DNA of 64,000 nt from Pseudomonas sp. S37 (GTDB lineage: Bacteria > Pseudomonadota > Gammaproteobacteria > Pseudomonadales > Pseudomonadaceae), in assembly GCF_016658545.1 (NCBI RefSeq), contig NZ_JACVZC010000021.1, positions 1 to 64,000 of the forward strand, written 5' to 3'. Position numbers and translations under genes: made by a program. How positions within the stretch are numbered: position 1 is the stretch's first letter; each line of letters opens with the position of its first letter. Below are positions 46,419 through 54,706 of the stretch, in pieces. The notes under the pieces were generated by a model. That model saw nothing but the letters and a program-made list of their open reading frames with translations. It was not told the origin of the DNA and searched no databases.

Positions 46419-47756
46419 ATGACTGCACTGACCGCCGACTGGCGCCACCGCCCCACCCACCACAAGGTCTGGGCCCTGGCCGCGCCGATGATCCTGTCCA
46501 ACATCTCCGTGCCCTTGGTAGCCCTTGTCGACAGCACTGTCATCGGCCACCTGCCCCACGCCCATCAACTGGGCGCCGTGGCCGTGGGCGCCACCTTGTT
46601 CACCTTCATGGTCGGCCTGATGGGCTTCCTGCGCATGGGTTCCACCGGTTTCGCCGCCCAGGCCGCCGGCCGCGGCGACGGTGCGGCGTTGCGTCAGGTG
46701 CTGGTACAAGGGCTGCTGCTGGCAGTTGGCTTCGCCCTGCTGATCGGCCTGTTGGCCATTCCCTTCAGCCAGCTGGCGCTGCACGCGATGCAACCCAGTG
46801 CCGCCCTGCAGCAATCCACCGAAAACTTCTTCCATACCCGCCTGCTTGGCCTGCCGGCGGCATTGGCCAGCTACGCACTGGTCGGCTGGTTCCTCGGCAC
46901 GCAGAATGCCCGGGCGCCACTGGCGATCCTGCTGACCACCAACCTGCTGAACATCGTGCTGAACCTGTGGTTCGTGCTGGGCCTGGACTGGGGTGTGCTG
47001 GGTTCGGCACGGGCATCGGTGATTGCCGAGTGGAGTGCCGCCCTGCTCGGCTTGGCCCTGACCCGCCCCGCCCTACGCGCCTACCCGGGGCAAGTCGTGT
47101 GGGCGGCGCTCAAGCGCTGGCAAGCCTGGCGGCCACTGCTTGCGGTGAACCGCGATATCTTCCTGCGCAGCCTGGCGCTGCAGCTGGTGTTCCTGCTGAT
47201 TACCGTGCAAGGCGCCCGCCTGGGCGAAGCCACGGTGGCGGCCAACGCCCTGCTGCTCAATGGCCTGCTGCTGACTGCCTATGCACTGGATGGACTGGCG
47301 CATGCGGTGGAGGCGTTGTGCGGCCATGCCATCGGTGCCCGCGACCGCGATACCTTGCGCCGTTCACTGGTGGTGGCCTGTGGTTGGTCGCTGATTACCA
47401 GCGTGGGGTTTGCCGGGTTGTTCCTGCTGGGTGGGCACCTGTTCATCGACTTGCAGACTGATATTGACAGTGTGCGGGCGGCGGCTTACCCGTACTTGCC
47501 GTACCTGGCGTTGCTGCCGTTGATTGCAGTATGGAGTTACTTGCTGGATGGGTTGTTCATTGGCGCTACGCGGGCGCGGGAGATGCGGAATGCGATGCTG
47601 GTTTCGGTGCTGATTGCGCTGCCGGTGGCGGTGGCCATGAGCGGGTTTGGCAACCATGGGTTGTGGTTGGCGTTTCTCGGGTTCATGGGGTTGCGGGCGG
47701 TGACGTTGGGGTGGGTGGGGTGGCGGTTGCAGCAGAGAGGTCTGTGGGTTGGCTGA
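46419..47756 (+). CDS. MATE-family efflux transporter (DinF-like)
   Basis: A 445-residue twelve-helix antiporter exchanging cationic drugs or similar for H+/Na+. It begins HKVWALAAPMILSNISVPLV, typical of the DinF branch of MATE. AAGGACCCC precedes the ATG at 46419; a longer reading crosses a REP. Codons become visibly G-ending and GT-rich near the 3' end (47530-47756), unlike the first half. Confidence 0.88.
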   Translation: MTALTADWRHRPTHHKVWALAAPMILSNISVPLVALVDSTVIGHLPHAHQLGAVAVGATLFTFMVGLMGFLRMGSTGFAAQAAGRGDGAALRQVLVQGLLLAVGFALLIGLLAIPFSQLALHAMQPSAALQQSTENFFHTRLLGLPAALASYALVGWFLGTQNARAPLAILLTTNLLNIVLNLWFVLGLDWGVLGSARASVIAEWSAALLGLALTRPALRAYPGQVVWAALKRWQAWRPLLAVNRDIFLRSLALQLVFLLITVQGARLGEATVAANALLLNGLLLTAYALDGLAHAVEALCGHAIGARDRDTLRRSLVVACGWSLITSVGFAGLFLLGGHLFIDLQTDIDSVRAAAYPYLPYLALLPLIAVWSYLLDGLFIGATRAREMRNAMLVSVLIALPVAVAMSGFGNHGLWLAFLGFMGLRAVTLGWVGWRLQQRGLWVG

Positions 47757-47759
47757 TTG

Positions 47760-47864
47760 GGGCCGCTTTGCGGCCCATCGCGACGCAAGGTCGCTCCTAC
47801 ATCGATCGGCGTATGCAGGTCTGTGTAGGAGCGGCCTTGTGTCGCGAAATGAGGGCAAAGCCCT
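47760..47864. repeat. REP pair, family II (left flank of RAYT)
   Basis: GGGGCCGCTTTGCGGCCC, TCGCGACGCAAGGTCGCTCC and inverted TGTAGGAGCGGCCTTGTGTC, then GAGGGCAAAGCCCTC. Eleven bases beyond it lies the stop codon of the RAYT gene. Confidence 0.9.
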
Positions 47865-47875
47865 CACCTGCGATC

Positions 47876-48331
47876 TCACAACCAAACACAATCCCAATGT
47901 GGATACTCGCCAGCCCGCTGCACCAGTCCAGCCCGAATGGGGTTGGCGATGATGTAGCGGGCTGCGGCCCTGACATCCTCTTCCTTGCGCAACGCCCGGT
48001 CATAAAAGCCAGGCTGCCAGATGCGCTTTCGCTCGGCACCATTTCGATAAAGCGCACAGCTGCTTCGCGACTTGAAGGCACACATGAGTTTGTCCAGGCT
48101 GGTCGGCCCAAGCTCGATCAGCCAAGGCAGGTGGTCTGGCATCAAGACCCAGGCAAGAGAGCGACAATTCCCTTCTTGTTCACTCAGGCACAATTGATGG
48201 ATGGCCGCTCGTGCAAACCAGAGATTCTGGAACAGGGGTAGGCGCTGGCGGGTAATAGTGGTTAGCAGGTAGAGCCTGCCTGGCTCTGAATAGCGCCCTT
48301 GGCGCAAGCTGTGATTGCCATGACGATCCAT
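47876..48331 (-). CDS. REP-associated tyrosine transposase (RAYT), HUH motif altered
   Basis: A 151-residue TnpA_REP protein (IS200/IS605-like HUH nuclease). It has the family's YLLTTITRQRLPLF opening and the C-terminal catalytic Tyr in ARYIIANPIRAGLV. The HUH motif, usually DHxHW in these proteins, reads MPDHLPWLIEL here: the second His is Pro, encoded CCT (minus strand, 48125-48127), one base from CAT. Metal binding should be lost, so the enzyme is probably inactive for DNA cleavage. It lies between two family II REP pairs, its likely cognate elements. AAGGAAG precedes the ATG. Confidence 0.9.
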   Translation of the reverse strand: MDRHGNHSLRQGRYSEPGRLYLLTTITRQRLPLFQNLWFARAAIHQLCLSEQEGNCRSLAWVLMPDHLPWLIELGPTSLDKLMCAFKSRSSCALYRNGAERKRIWQPGFYDRALRKEEDVRAAARYIIANPIRAGLVQRAGEYPHWDCVWL

Positions 48332-48416
48332 GTCGACTTCCTTTGAACATTGCATTCGCAGGATAGGTGTCGTGACGAGAGGTGGCGTGAGTGGATCATT
48401 ACCGGGTATGACGTGG

Positions 48417-48513
48417 TGAGGGCTGCGCCCTCAGATCGCGACGCAAGGCCGCTCCTACAAGGGAATCGCGTACGGCAAATATTGCTCGTACACCTGTAGA
48501 AGCGGCCTTGGCA
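48417..48513. repeat. REP pair, family II, degraded right half (right flank of RAYT)
   Basis: TGAGGGCTGCGCCCTCA, then TCGCGACGCAAGGCCGCTCC; the inverted partner TGTAGAAGCGGCCTTGGCAA has a substitution (TAGAAG for TAGGAG) and has lost the TGTCGCGA end. Confidence 0.85.
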
Positions 48514-48514
48514 A

Positions 48515-50428
48515 TTACGACGACAAGTACGAAGACCGGGTCAACCCAAGCCGCAAGGCATCCAGATATTGCGTCCGCTCACGCGCAGTAATCTTGGCGC
48601 TGGCGACCTTGTCACGGTAATGGGTCATCAACTCCTCCGGCGACAGGTGCACGTAGCGCAGCATGTCTTCGATGGTGTCGTGGGTCTCGATGCCGGCGTG
48701 GTACACGCTGCCATCGGCGTTCTGGTAGATGTTCACCGAGTCGGTGTCACCGAACAGGTTGTGCATGTCGCCGAGGATTTCCTGGTAGGCACCGACCAGG
48801 AACACGCCCAGCAGGTAGTCCTCGCCTTCCTTCACCGCATGCACCGGCATGCTGGTCTCGATGCTCTGCTCGTCGACGTACTGGTTGATCTTGCCGTCGG
48901 AGTCGCAGGTCAGGTCCTGCAGTACCGCGCGACGCATCGGTTCTTCGTCCAGGCGGTGCAGCGGAATGATCGGCAGTACCTGGCCGATGGCCCAGGTGTC
49001 CGGCAGGCTCTGGAACACCGAGAAATTGCAGATGTACTTGTCGGCCAACTTGTCGTTCAGCTCGTCCAGCACCTGGCGGTGCGAGCGCTGGCGCGCCTTC
49101 AGCGAGTTGTGCAGGCGGCGGCACACGGCAAAATAGCATTGCTCGGCCAGGGCTTTCTCGCCCAGGGTGAGCTTGCCATCGGCATACTGCGCGGCCACGT
49201 CACCCATGTAGTGGGTGGCCCGCCAGTAGGTCTCGGTGACCATTTCGATGTCGGTCGGGCCGAGCAGGTCGACCAGCCACTGCACGGTCTCGGGCAGGGC
49301 TTCCTTGTTCTCGATGGTCGGCACGTCGTCGTTGTGCCTTTCGACGTCGGTCACCTGGATCACCAGCATGGCGTGGTGCGCGGTCAGCGAGCGGCCGCTC
49401 TCGGAGAAAATGTGAGGGTGCGGCAGGCCCTGCGCATCGCAGAACTCCTTGAGCATGCCCACCACCACGCCGGCGTAGTCGTCCATGTCGTAGTTGATCG
49501 AGCTGGCATTGCGCGAGTGGGTACCGTCGTAGTCCACGCCCAGGCCGCCACCCACGTCGATATGGTCAACCGGCAGGCCCAGCGCACGCAGCTCGCCATA
49601 GTAGCGGATGGCTTCCTTGAAGCCGTGCTGGTAGTCGGCCAGGTTGGCGATCTGCGAGCCCATGTGGAAGTGCAGCAGGCGAATGCCCTGGTCCAGGCCG
49701 GCATCGCGGAAACGCTGCACCACGGAAAGCAGCTGGGCGGCAGACAAGCCGAACTTGGACTTCTCGCCACCGGTGTCGGCCCATTTGCTCGACGCCAGCG
49801 ACGACAGACGCACGCGCAGGCCAACCTGCGGCTTCACCTTCAGCTCGGCGGCCTCTTCGATCACCAGGGCCACTTCCGACTCTTTCTCGATGACGATGAA
49901 CACGTTGTGGCCGAGCTTCTGGCCCATCAGCGCCAGGCGAATGAACTCGCGGTCCTTGTAGCCGTTGCAGACGATGGTGCCGCCCTTAGGGGCCAGCGCC
50001 AGCACGGCCAGCAGTTCTGGCTTGGAACCGGCTTCCAGGCCGATCGACACGTTCTGCGTGGCGATGATGTTTTCCACCACCGCTTCCTGCTGGTTGACCT
50101 TGATCGGGTACAGCGCGGTGTACTGGCTCTGGTACTCCAGGCGCGCAATGTTGGCGTCGAAAGCGCCGGTCAGCTGGCGTACGCGGTCCTGCAGAATGTC
50201 GGGGAAGCGCACCAGCAAGGGCAGCGACAGGCCGCTCTGGCGCAGTTCGTCAACCTGCTCGTACAGGTCGATCGGCGCGCTGTCGGGGCCGTTGGGGCGC
50301 ACTTCGACGCGCCCGGCTTCATTGATGGCGAAATAACCAGCGCCCCAATGGCGGATGCCATAAACACTGCGGCTGTCGGCCACGGTCCATTGGCTACCAT
50401 CGTCTTTGCGTGTGCGTCGTACGGACAT
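48515..50428 (-). CDS. speA: Biosynthetic arginine decarboxylase SpeA
   Basis: A 637-residue PLP enzyme converting arginine to agmatine for putrescine synthesis. PLP Lys110 in [46 protein letters not shown] and the C-terminal barrel motif [14 protein letters not shown] (catalytic Cys) are all present. Length matches the family. AGGGGA precedes the ATG. A 31-bp hairpin (50455-50485) lies in the region before the start. It follows the sui1 gene on the same strand. Confidence 0.94.
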   Translation of the reverse strand: MSVRRTRKDDGSQWTVADSRSVYGIRHWGAGYFAINEAGRVEVRPNGPDSAPIDLYEQVDELRQSGLSLPLLVRFPDILQDRVRQLTGAFDANIARLEYQSQYTALYPIKVNQQEAVVENIIATQNVSIGLEAGSKPELLAVLALAPKGGTIVCNGYKDREFIRLALMGQKLGHNVFIVIEKESEVALVIEEAAELKVKPQVGLRVRLSSLASSKWADTGGEKSKFGLSAAQLLSVVQRFRDAGLDQGIRLLHFHMGSQIANLADYQHGFKEAIRYYGELRALGLPVDHIDVGGGLGVDYDGTHSRNASSINYDMDDYAGVVVGMLKEFCDAQGLPHPHIFSESGRSLTAHHAMLVIQVTDVERHNDDVPTIENKEALPETVQWLVDLLGPTDIEMVTETYWRATHYMGDVAAQYADGKLTLGEKALAEQCYFAVCRRLHNSLKARQRSHRQVLDELNDKLADKYICNFSVFQSLPDTWAIGQVLPIIPLHRLDEEPMRRAVLQDLTCDSDGKINQYVDEQSIETSMPVHAVKEGEDYLLGVFLVGAYQEILGDMHNLFGDTDSVNIYQNADGSVYHAGIETHDTIEDMLRYVHLSPEELMTHYRDKVASAKITARERTQYLDALRLGLTRSSYLSS

Positions 50429-50454
50429 TCAAGTCCCCTATAGATAAGTCGAAG

Positions 50455-50485
50455 ACACTGCCCCGCAAGGAGGCGGGCGCAGTGT
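50455..50485 (-). promoter_or_regulatory. Hairpin upstream of speA
   Basis: ACACTGC-CCCGC, loop AAGGAG, GCGGG-C-GCAGTGT (as read on the plus strand). The 12-bp stem has one bulge. It starts 26 bases before the speA start codon; part of it overlaps a TACACT -10-like hexamer, so it may be an operator rather than a leader structure. Confidence 0.45.
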
Positions 50486-50581
50486 AAAAGCCAAAAATGA
50501 CGATTCGTCCGTGCCCAGCGAATAGACCCTGGTCACGGCAACGAGTTTAGAAAGCACTGGGCAAAAAAGCGCGCGGGGGAA

Positions 50582-50953
50582 TCAGCCGCCGGACTTTTTC
50601 GCCTTGAAGCCCTGCTTGATCAGCTCGGCGATCAGCAGCTCGACATGGTCGCCCTGGATTTCGATGACCCCATCCTTCAGCGCGCCGCCGGTACCGCAAC
50701 GGCGCTTGAGGGTGGTGGCCAGCTCCTTGAGCTGGTCGAGCGGCAGCGGCACGCCGGTGACAGTCGTCACGGTCTTGCCGCCCCGGCCTTTGCTTTCACG
50801 GCGCACACGGGCAATGCCATCGCCTTCGGGGATGACCTGCTGCTTGCAGGTACAGGCATCCACCGGCTGGCCACAGTCGGGGCAGTGCCGACCGGCGTCG
50901 GTGGAGTAAACGAGACCGCCAAGGGCGGCGAAGGAAGAAGCTTTCTTGGCCAC
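50582..50953 (-). CDS. Translation initiation factor Sui1/YciH (GTG start)
   Basis: A 123-residue eIF1/SUI1-fold protein. A Zn-ribbon-like CPDCGQPVDACTC precedes the SUI1 core (GGKTVTTVTGVPLPLDQLKE, KRRCGTGGALKDGVIEIQGD). Bacterial YciH proteins influence start-site fidelity and stress-time translation. The GTG at 50953 has GAGGA upstream; longer readings have no site. It lies upstream of speA in the same direction (153 bp between). Confidence 0.88.
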   Translation of the reverse strand: MAKKASSFAALGGLVYSTDAGRHCPDCGQPVDACTCKQQVIPEGDGIARVRRESKGRGGKTVTTVTGVPLPLDQLKELATTLKRRCGTGGALKDGVIEIQGDHVELLIAELIKQGFKAKKSGG

Positions 50954-51141
50954 TTTTGTTCCTCGGTGCTGAGGACAAAAACTGGTCGTGCCTTGGGGTA
51001 GAGGCCGACCGCGAAGCCCCACTCTGGCAGGGGCGGCGCTACTGCTGCAAGAAATGCGGCAGCCCGAAAAGGGCGCGCAGTGTAACGATAAATCCGGCGG
51101 TTGCTAAGTACCGGATTGCGGCATTTTACGAATGATTTGCG

Positions 51142-51233
51142 ACCCTTCGCGGGTAAACCCGCTCCCACAGGTGCTGCGCCCCCCTGAGCACTGCCCAGAT
51201 CCTGTGGGAGCGGGTTCACCCGCGAAAGGGCCG
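51142..51233. repeat. REP pair, family I
   Basis: CCCTTCGCGGGTAAACCCGC with CTCCCACAGG and its inverted copy, between the sui1 promoter region and the 3' end of the NUDIX gene. Confidence 0.9.
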
Positions 51234-51248
51234 GCACAGGCAAAGCAA

Positions 51249-51785
51249 CTATTTCAGGCTGGCCTTATACCGCTGCAAAGCCGCCAGCGAATCCGGGCAA
51301 TACGGTTTCGTCAGGCTTTCTTCCTCAGCCTGCGCCAGGCCAATGAACCGCGCCTCGATCACCTCTTCCGGCTGCAACCGCAGCGGCGCATCCGACACCG
51401 CCGAATACACCGCACACCACAAGTGGTTATCCGGCTGGTCAAAGTAGAACCGCTCATGAAAGCGCAACTCGGCGCCTTCAATCCCCAGCTCCTCGGCCAG
51501 TTCACGCGCGGCCGATTCGGCATACGCCTCCCCCGCCGCGACCATGCCGCCCGCCGCCACATCCCAGTACCCTGGGTACAGCGCCTTGCTCAAGGTCCGC
51601 CGGTGCACGCACAACTCACCGGCACTGTTGAACAGCAGGATGAACGTGCAACGGCCGATCAGGCCGCGCTCACGCAGCTCGGCCCGGGGCAAGGCACCCA
51701 GCACCTGGTCGGCATCGTCTACCCAGGTAACCAGTTCACGGTCGGAAGCCGCCCGGTGGGCGGCCTCGTTCTGGCTGATAGCCAT
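51249..51785 (-). CDS. NUDIX hydrolase
   Basis: A 178-residue enzyme with a complete Nudix box: GGMVAAGEAYAESAAR then ELAEELGI (Gx5Ex7REUxEExGU). The preceding CVHRRTLSKALYPGYWD resembles isopentenyl-diphosphate isomerase/YfcD-type Nudix proteins. The likely activity is hydrolysis of a nucleoside or isoprenyl diphosphate, substrate unknown. Two ATGs occur in tandem (51788 and 51785); the second has better spacing from AGGG. It overlaps the DUF2333 stop codon, so translation is coupled. Confidence 0.87.
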   Translation of the reverse strand: MAISQNEAAHRAASDRELVTWVDDADQVLGALPRAELRERGLIGRCTFILLFNSAGELCVHRRTLSKALYPGYWDVAAGGMVAAGEAYAESAARELAEELGIEGAELRFHERFYFDQPDNHLWCAVYSAVSDAPLRLQPEEVIEARFIGLAQAEEESLTKPYCPDSLAALQRYKASLK

Positions 51786-51787
51786 CA

Positions 51788-52855
51788 TCAACCCTGCGAC
51801 AGCAACTGACGCAGGTCGATGACCGCAGCGTTGGCCCGGGAAATGTAGTTGGCCATGACCAGCGAGTGGTTGGCCCACATGCCAAAGCCGCTGCCGTTCA
51901 GCACCATTGGGCTCCACAGCGGTTCTTGCGAGGCTTCCAGTTCACGGATGATCTGGCGCACGCTGACCGTGGCGTTCTTCTTCGCCAGCACGTCGGCAAA
52001 GTCCACCTCGATGGCGCGCAGCAGGTGCGACAGCGCCCAGGCCTGGCCACGGGCTTCGTAGAATACGTTGTCGATCTGCAGCCATGGGGTTTCCACCAGC
52101 TCTTCGTCCACCTGCGGCGCCTGGCCGGCAACCACCGACTCGGTCTTCAGCGTGGTGTTGAGCTTGACCCGGCCAACGCTGGCCGACAGGCGCTGCGACA
52201 GCGAGCCCAGGCGAGTGGCAACGTCACCCAGCCAGTTGTTCAGGTTGTCGGCGCGGGTATAGAAGATAGCGCCTTTGTCACCGGCTGCCAGACGGGTCTG
52301 GTAGCGGGTCAGCGACTTGATGCCCTCTTCGAACTCCGATTCGCTCGATGGCAGGATCCAGCTCTTGTTGTCGAAGTTGAAGCGCGGCTCGGCCTTGGCC
52401 AGGTCGGCGTCTTCGGTGGACTGCGACTGCGAGCGGGCAAAGTCCTTGCGCAAGGCACGGGACAAGTCACGCACCTGCACCAGCACGCCGTATTCCCAGC
52501 TTGGCATGTTGTCCATCCACAACCCTGGCGGGAAGCGGTCGTTGGAAATATAGCCACCTGGCTTGTTCAGCAGGGTGCCGGCCACGGTCTTGAGGGTTTC
52601 GATGGTGGTGTAGCCCACAACCATCTGCTGGCCATTGTGCTCGGCGGCAGCCTGGGCGTTCTGCTGCACCGGGAACAGCGCAGGCTCCTGGCTCCAGTAC
52701 CAGCCCAGGCCGATACACACCAGCAGGTACAACCCGATCAGGGTCCCCAGGGCACGGCTCCAAAGGCCGCCAAGGTAGCTACGGGCGGCAGCACCGCGGC
52801 CATCGACACGCTCGCGGGGCTCGGCTTTGGCCTCGCGGTTTTTCCAGTCCAGCAT
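51788..52855 (-). CDS. DUF2333 inner-membrane-anchored protein
   Basis: A 355-residue protein with one N-terminal transmembrane helix (about 36-58, LGTLIGLYLLVCIGLGWYWS) and a large periplasmic helical domain. NDRFPPGLWMDNMPSWEYG is characteristic of DUF2333, a Pseudomonas-wide family of unknown function. It is co-transcribed with the NUDIX gene. Confidence 0.85.
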   Translation of the reverse strand: MLDWKNREAKAEPRERVDGRGAAARSYLGGLWSRALGTLIGLYLLVCIGLGWYWSQEPALFPVQQNAQAAAEHNGQQMVVGYTTIETLKTVAGTLLNKPGGYISNDRFPPGLWMDNMPSWEYGVLVQVRDLSRALRKDFARSQSQSTEDADLAKAEPRFNFDNKSWILPSSESEFEEGIKSLTRYQTRLAAGDKGAIFYTRADNLNNWLGDVATRLGSLSQRLSASVGRVKLNTTLKTESVVAGQAPQVDEELVETPWLQIDNVFYEARGQAWALSHLLRAIEVDFADVLAKKNATVSVRQIIRELEASQEPLWSPMVLNGSGFGMWANHSLVMANYISRANAAVIDLRQLLSQG

Positions 52856-52977
52856 GGCTTTTGTCCTTAATCAGTCACGACGGTTCAGGGGCTTGGACCA
52901 CAGGCCTGCGCCAGGGTGCCACGGCAAGCCCGCGTGGCAGCACTATAAAGCAGACACTGCCTTGCGCATAAGCGACC

Positions 52978-52996
52978 ATTCAGTCAGTAACTGAAT
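52978..52996. promoter_or_regulatory. ATTCAGT-N5-ACTGAAT inverted repeat upstream of the cyclase gene
   Basis: Perfect 7-bp arms around CAGTA, followed three bases later by an 11-bp palindrome CGTTCTGAACG (53000-53010). The pair resembles a repressor operator. It is in the 249-bp divergent gap between DUF2333 and the response-regulator cyclase. Confidence 0.5.
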
Positions 52997-53104
52997 ATTC
53001 GTTCTGAACGGATTGTTGATACAGGGCACTCGTGCATTGGAAAAGAGCTGCTAGCATAGAGCCATCATTGCCCCTGCATATCCCAACCTATAAGTAGCCA
53101 GGAC

Positions 53105-54460
53105 ATGAGCCAAGCCGTCGAGCCAAGCCCGCAGTGCCCCGACCCGCACCTGTCGCGTAGCGGCCTGCGCAAGGACGACCCACTGGATCAGGTACTGCTA
53201 CCCCTGCGCAAGCCGGTGTACATCCTGCTGCAGGACCACGGCCGGGCCCAGCGCCTGGCCCAGCAACTGGAGTTCTTTGGCCTCGTTGTGCAGGCGCTGC
53301 CCAGTGCTGCTGCCTTTCTTGCTTCGATCAGCGAATACCCGCCCTCGGCCATCATCATGGATGTCGACTTCACCGGCATCGGCCAGGGCCTGTTGCTGGC
53401 CGACCAGGTGCAACGAGGCCTGGCGCAGTGCATTCCGCTGCTGTTCTTCAGCCACCACGAAGCCGACACCCCGACCCGGCTGGCCGCCGTGCGCGCCGGC
53501 GGGCAGGACTTTCTGACCGGCAGCCTGGAAGCTTCCAGCCTGCTGGAAAAGGTCGAACGGCTGACCAACGCCGCCCAGCACGACCCTTTGCGCGTGCTGA
53601 TCATCGACGATTCGCGCACCCAGGCGCTGCACACCGAACGCGTACTGGTCAGCGCCGGCATGGTCACCCGCAGCCTGACCGACCCGATCCGCACCATGGC
53701 CGAGCTGGCTGATTTCCAGCCCGACCTGATCATCCTCGACCTGTACATGCCGGCCTGCACCGGCCCGGAACTGGCCAAGGTGATCCGCCACAGTGACCGC
53801 TATGTGAGCGTACCGATCATTTACCTGTCCGCCGAAGACGACCTGGACAAGCAACTGGATGCCATGAGCGAAGGCGGTGATGACTTCCTGACCAAGCCGT
53901 TTCGCTCACGCCACCTGATCACCACCGTACGCAACCGCGCCGCCCGCGCCCGCCACCTTAAGGCACGCATGGTGCGCGACAGCCTGACCGGGCTGTACAA
54001 CCACACGCACATCCTGCAATTGCTGGAAGACTGCAGCTTCCGCGCCCGCCGTGAGCAGCAGCCGTTGAGCTTTGCCATGCTCGACATCGACCATTTCAAG
54101 AAGATCAACGACCGCCACGGCCACCCCATGGGCGACCGGGTGATCAAGAGCCTGGCGCTGTTTCTCAAGCAGCGTTTGCGCAAGACCGACTTCATTGGCC
54201 GCTATGGCGGCGAAGAGTTCGCAATCGTCATGCCCAATACCGCGCTGGAGGCAGCGCACAAGGTGCTGGACGACATTCGCCGACGCTTTGCCGAGATTCT
54301 CTACCCGGCGCAACCGCGGGATTTGCAGTGCACCTTCAGTGCCGGGGTGGTGCAGCTGGATGACGGGCTGGATGCGCTGACCATGGCCAGTGCGGCGGAT
54401 GAGGCGCTGTACCGGGCCAAGCATGCGGGGCGCAATTGTGTGGTGCGCGTAGAGCCCTGA
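53105..54460 (+). CDS. Response-regulator diguanylate cyclase (REC-REC-GGDEF)
   Basis: A 451-residue cytosolic protein. The first REC domain (about 37-155) keeps an Asp (IIMDVDF) but lacks the acidic pair near its start, so it may not be phosphorylated. The second (about 163-285) has the full DD, LDLYM Asp, YLSAE and TKP set. GGEEF lies near 368-372 with RKTD five residues earlier. It makes c-di-GMP under control of an unidentified kinase. Transcribed alone; possible operator at 52978. Confidence 0.9.
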   Translation: MSQAVEPSPQCPDPHLSRSGLRKDDPLDQVLLPLRKPVYILLQDHGRAQRLAQQLEFFGLVVQALPSAAAFLASISEYPPSAIIMDVDFTGIGQGLLLADQVQRGLAQCIPLLFFSHHEADTPTRLAAVRAGGQDFLTGSLEASSLLEKVERLTNAAQHDPLRVLIIDDSRTQALHTERVLVSAGMVTRSLTDPIRTMAELADFQPDLIILDLYMPACTGPELAKVIRHSDRYVSVPIIYLSAEDDLDKQLDAMSEGGDDFLTKPFRSRHLITTVRNRAARARHLKARMVRDSLTGLYNHTHILQLLEDCSFRARREQQPLSFAMLDIDHFKKINDRHGHPMGDRVIKSLALFLKQRLRKTDFIGRYGGEEFAIVMPNTALEAAHKVLDDIRRRFAEILYPAQPRDLQCTFSAGVVQLDDGLDALTMASAADEALYRAKHAGRNCVVRVEP

Positions 54461-54479
54461 GGTTTGCATTGCCAGTACC

Positions 54480-54575
54480 GGCCTCTTCGCGGGTAAACCC
54501 GCTCCCACAGGTTCTCCACCAGGGTTGATGGCTGTGCAATCTCTGTGGGAGCGGGTTCACCCGCGAAGAGGCCGG
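54480..54575. repeat. REP pair, family I
   Basis: GGCCTCTTCGCGGGTAAACC continuing CGCTCCCACAGG, and the inverted copy ending CGCGAAGAGGCCGG. Confidence 0.9.
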
Positions 54576-54706
54576 TACTGACCAAACAGATACAGGCACT
54601 GTGCCACTTTTTTCTGACGCCAACCCTCCGGCGTCATCACCCGGTCACAAAATCGCAATAACTTCAGGCGCCTACCTCCACTCCCCTCCGCAGGAAGTTC
54701 GCGGCT

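Noticed and set aside
48569..50443. A 624-codon plus-strand open frame over speA
   Set aside because: Antisense of SpeA, which has complete PLP motifs. The His/Val/Gln-rich translation is a typical shadow.
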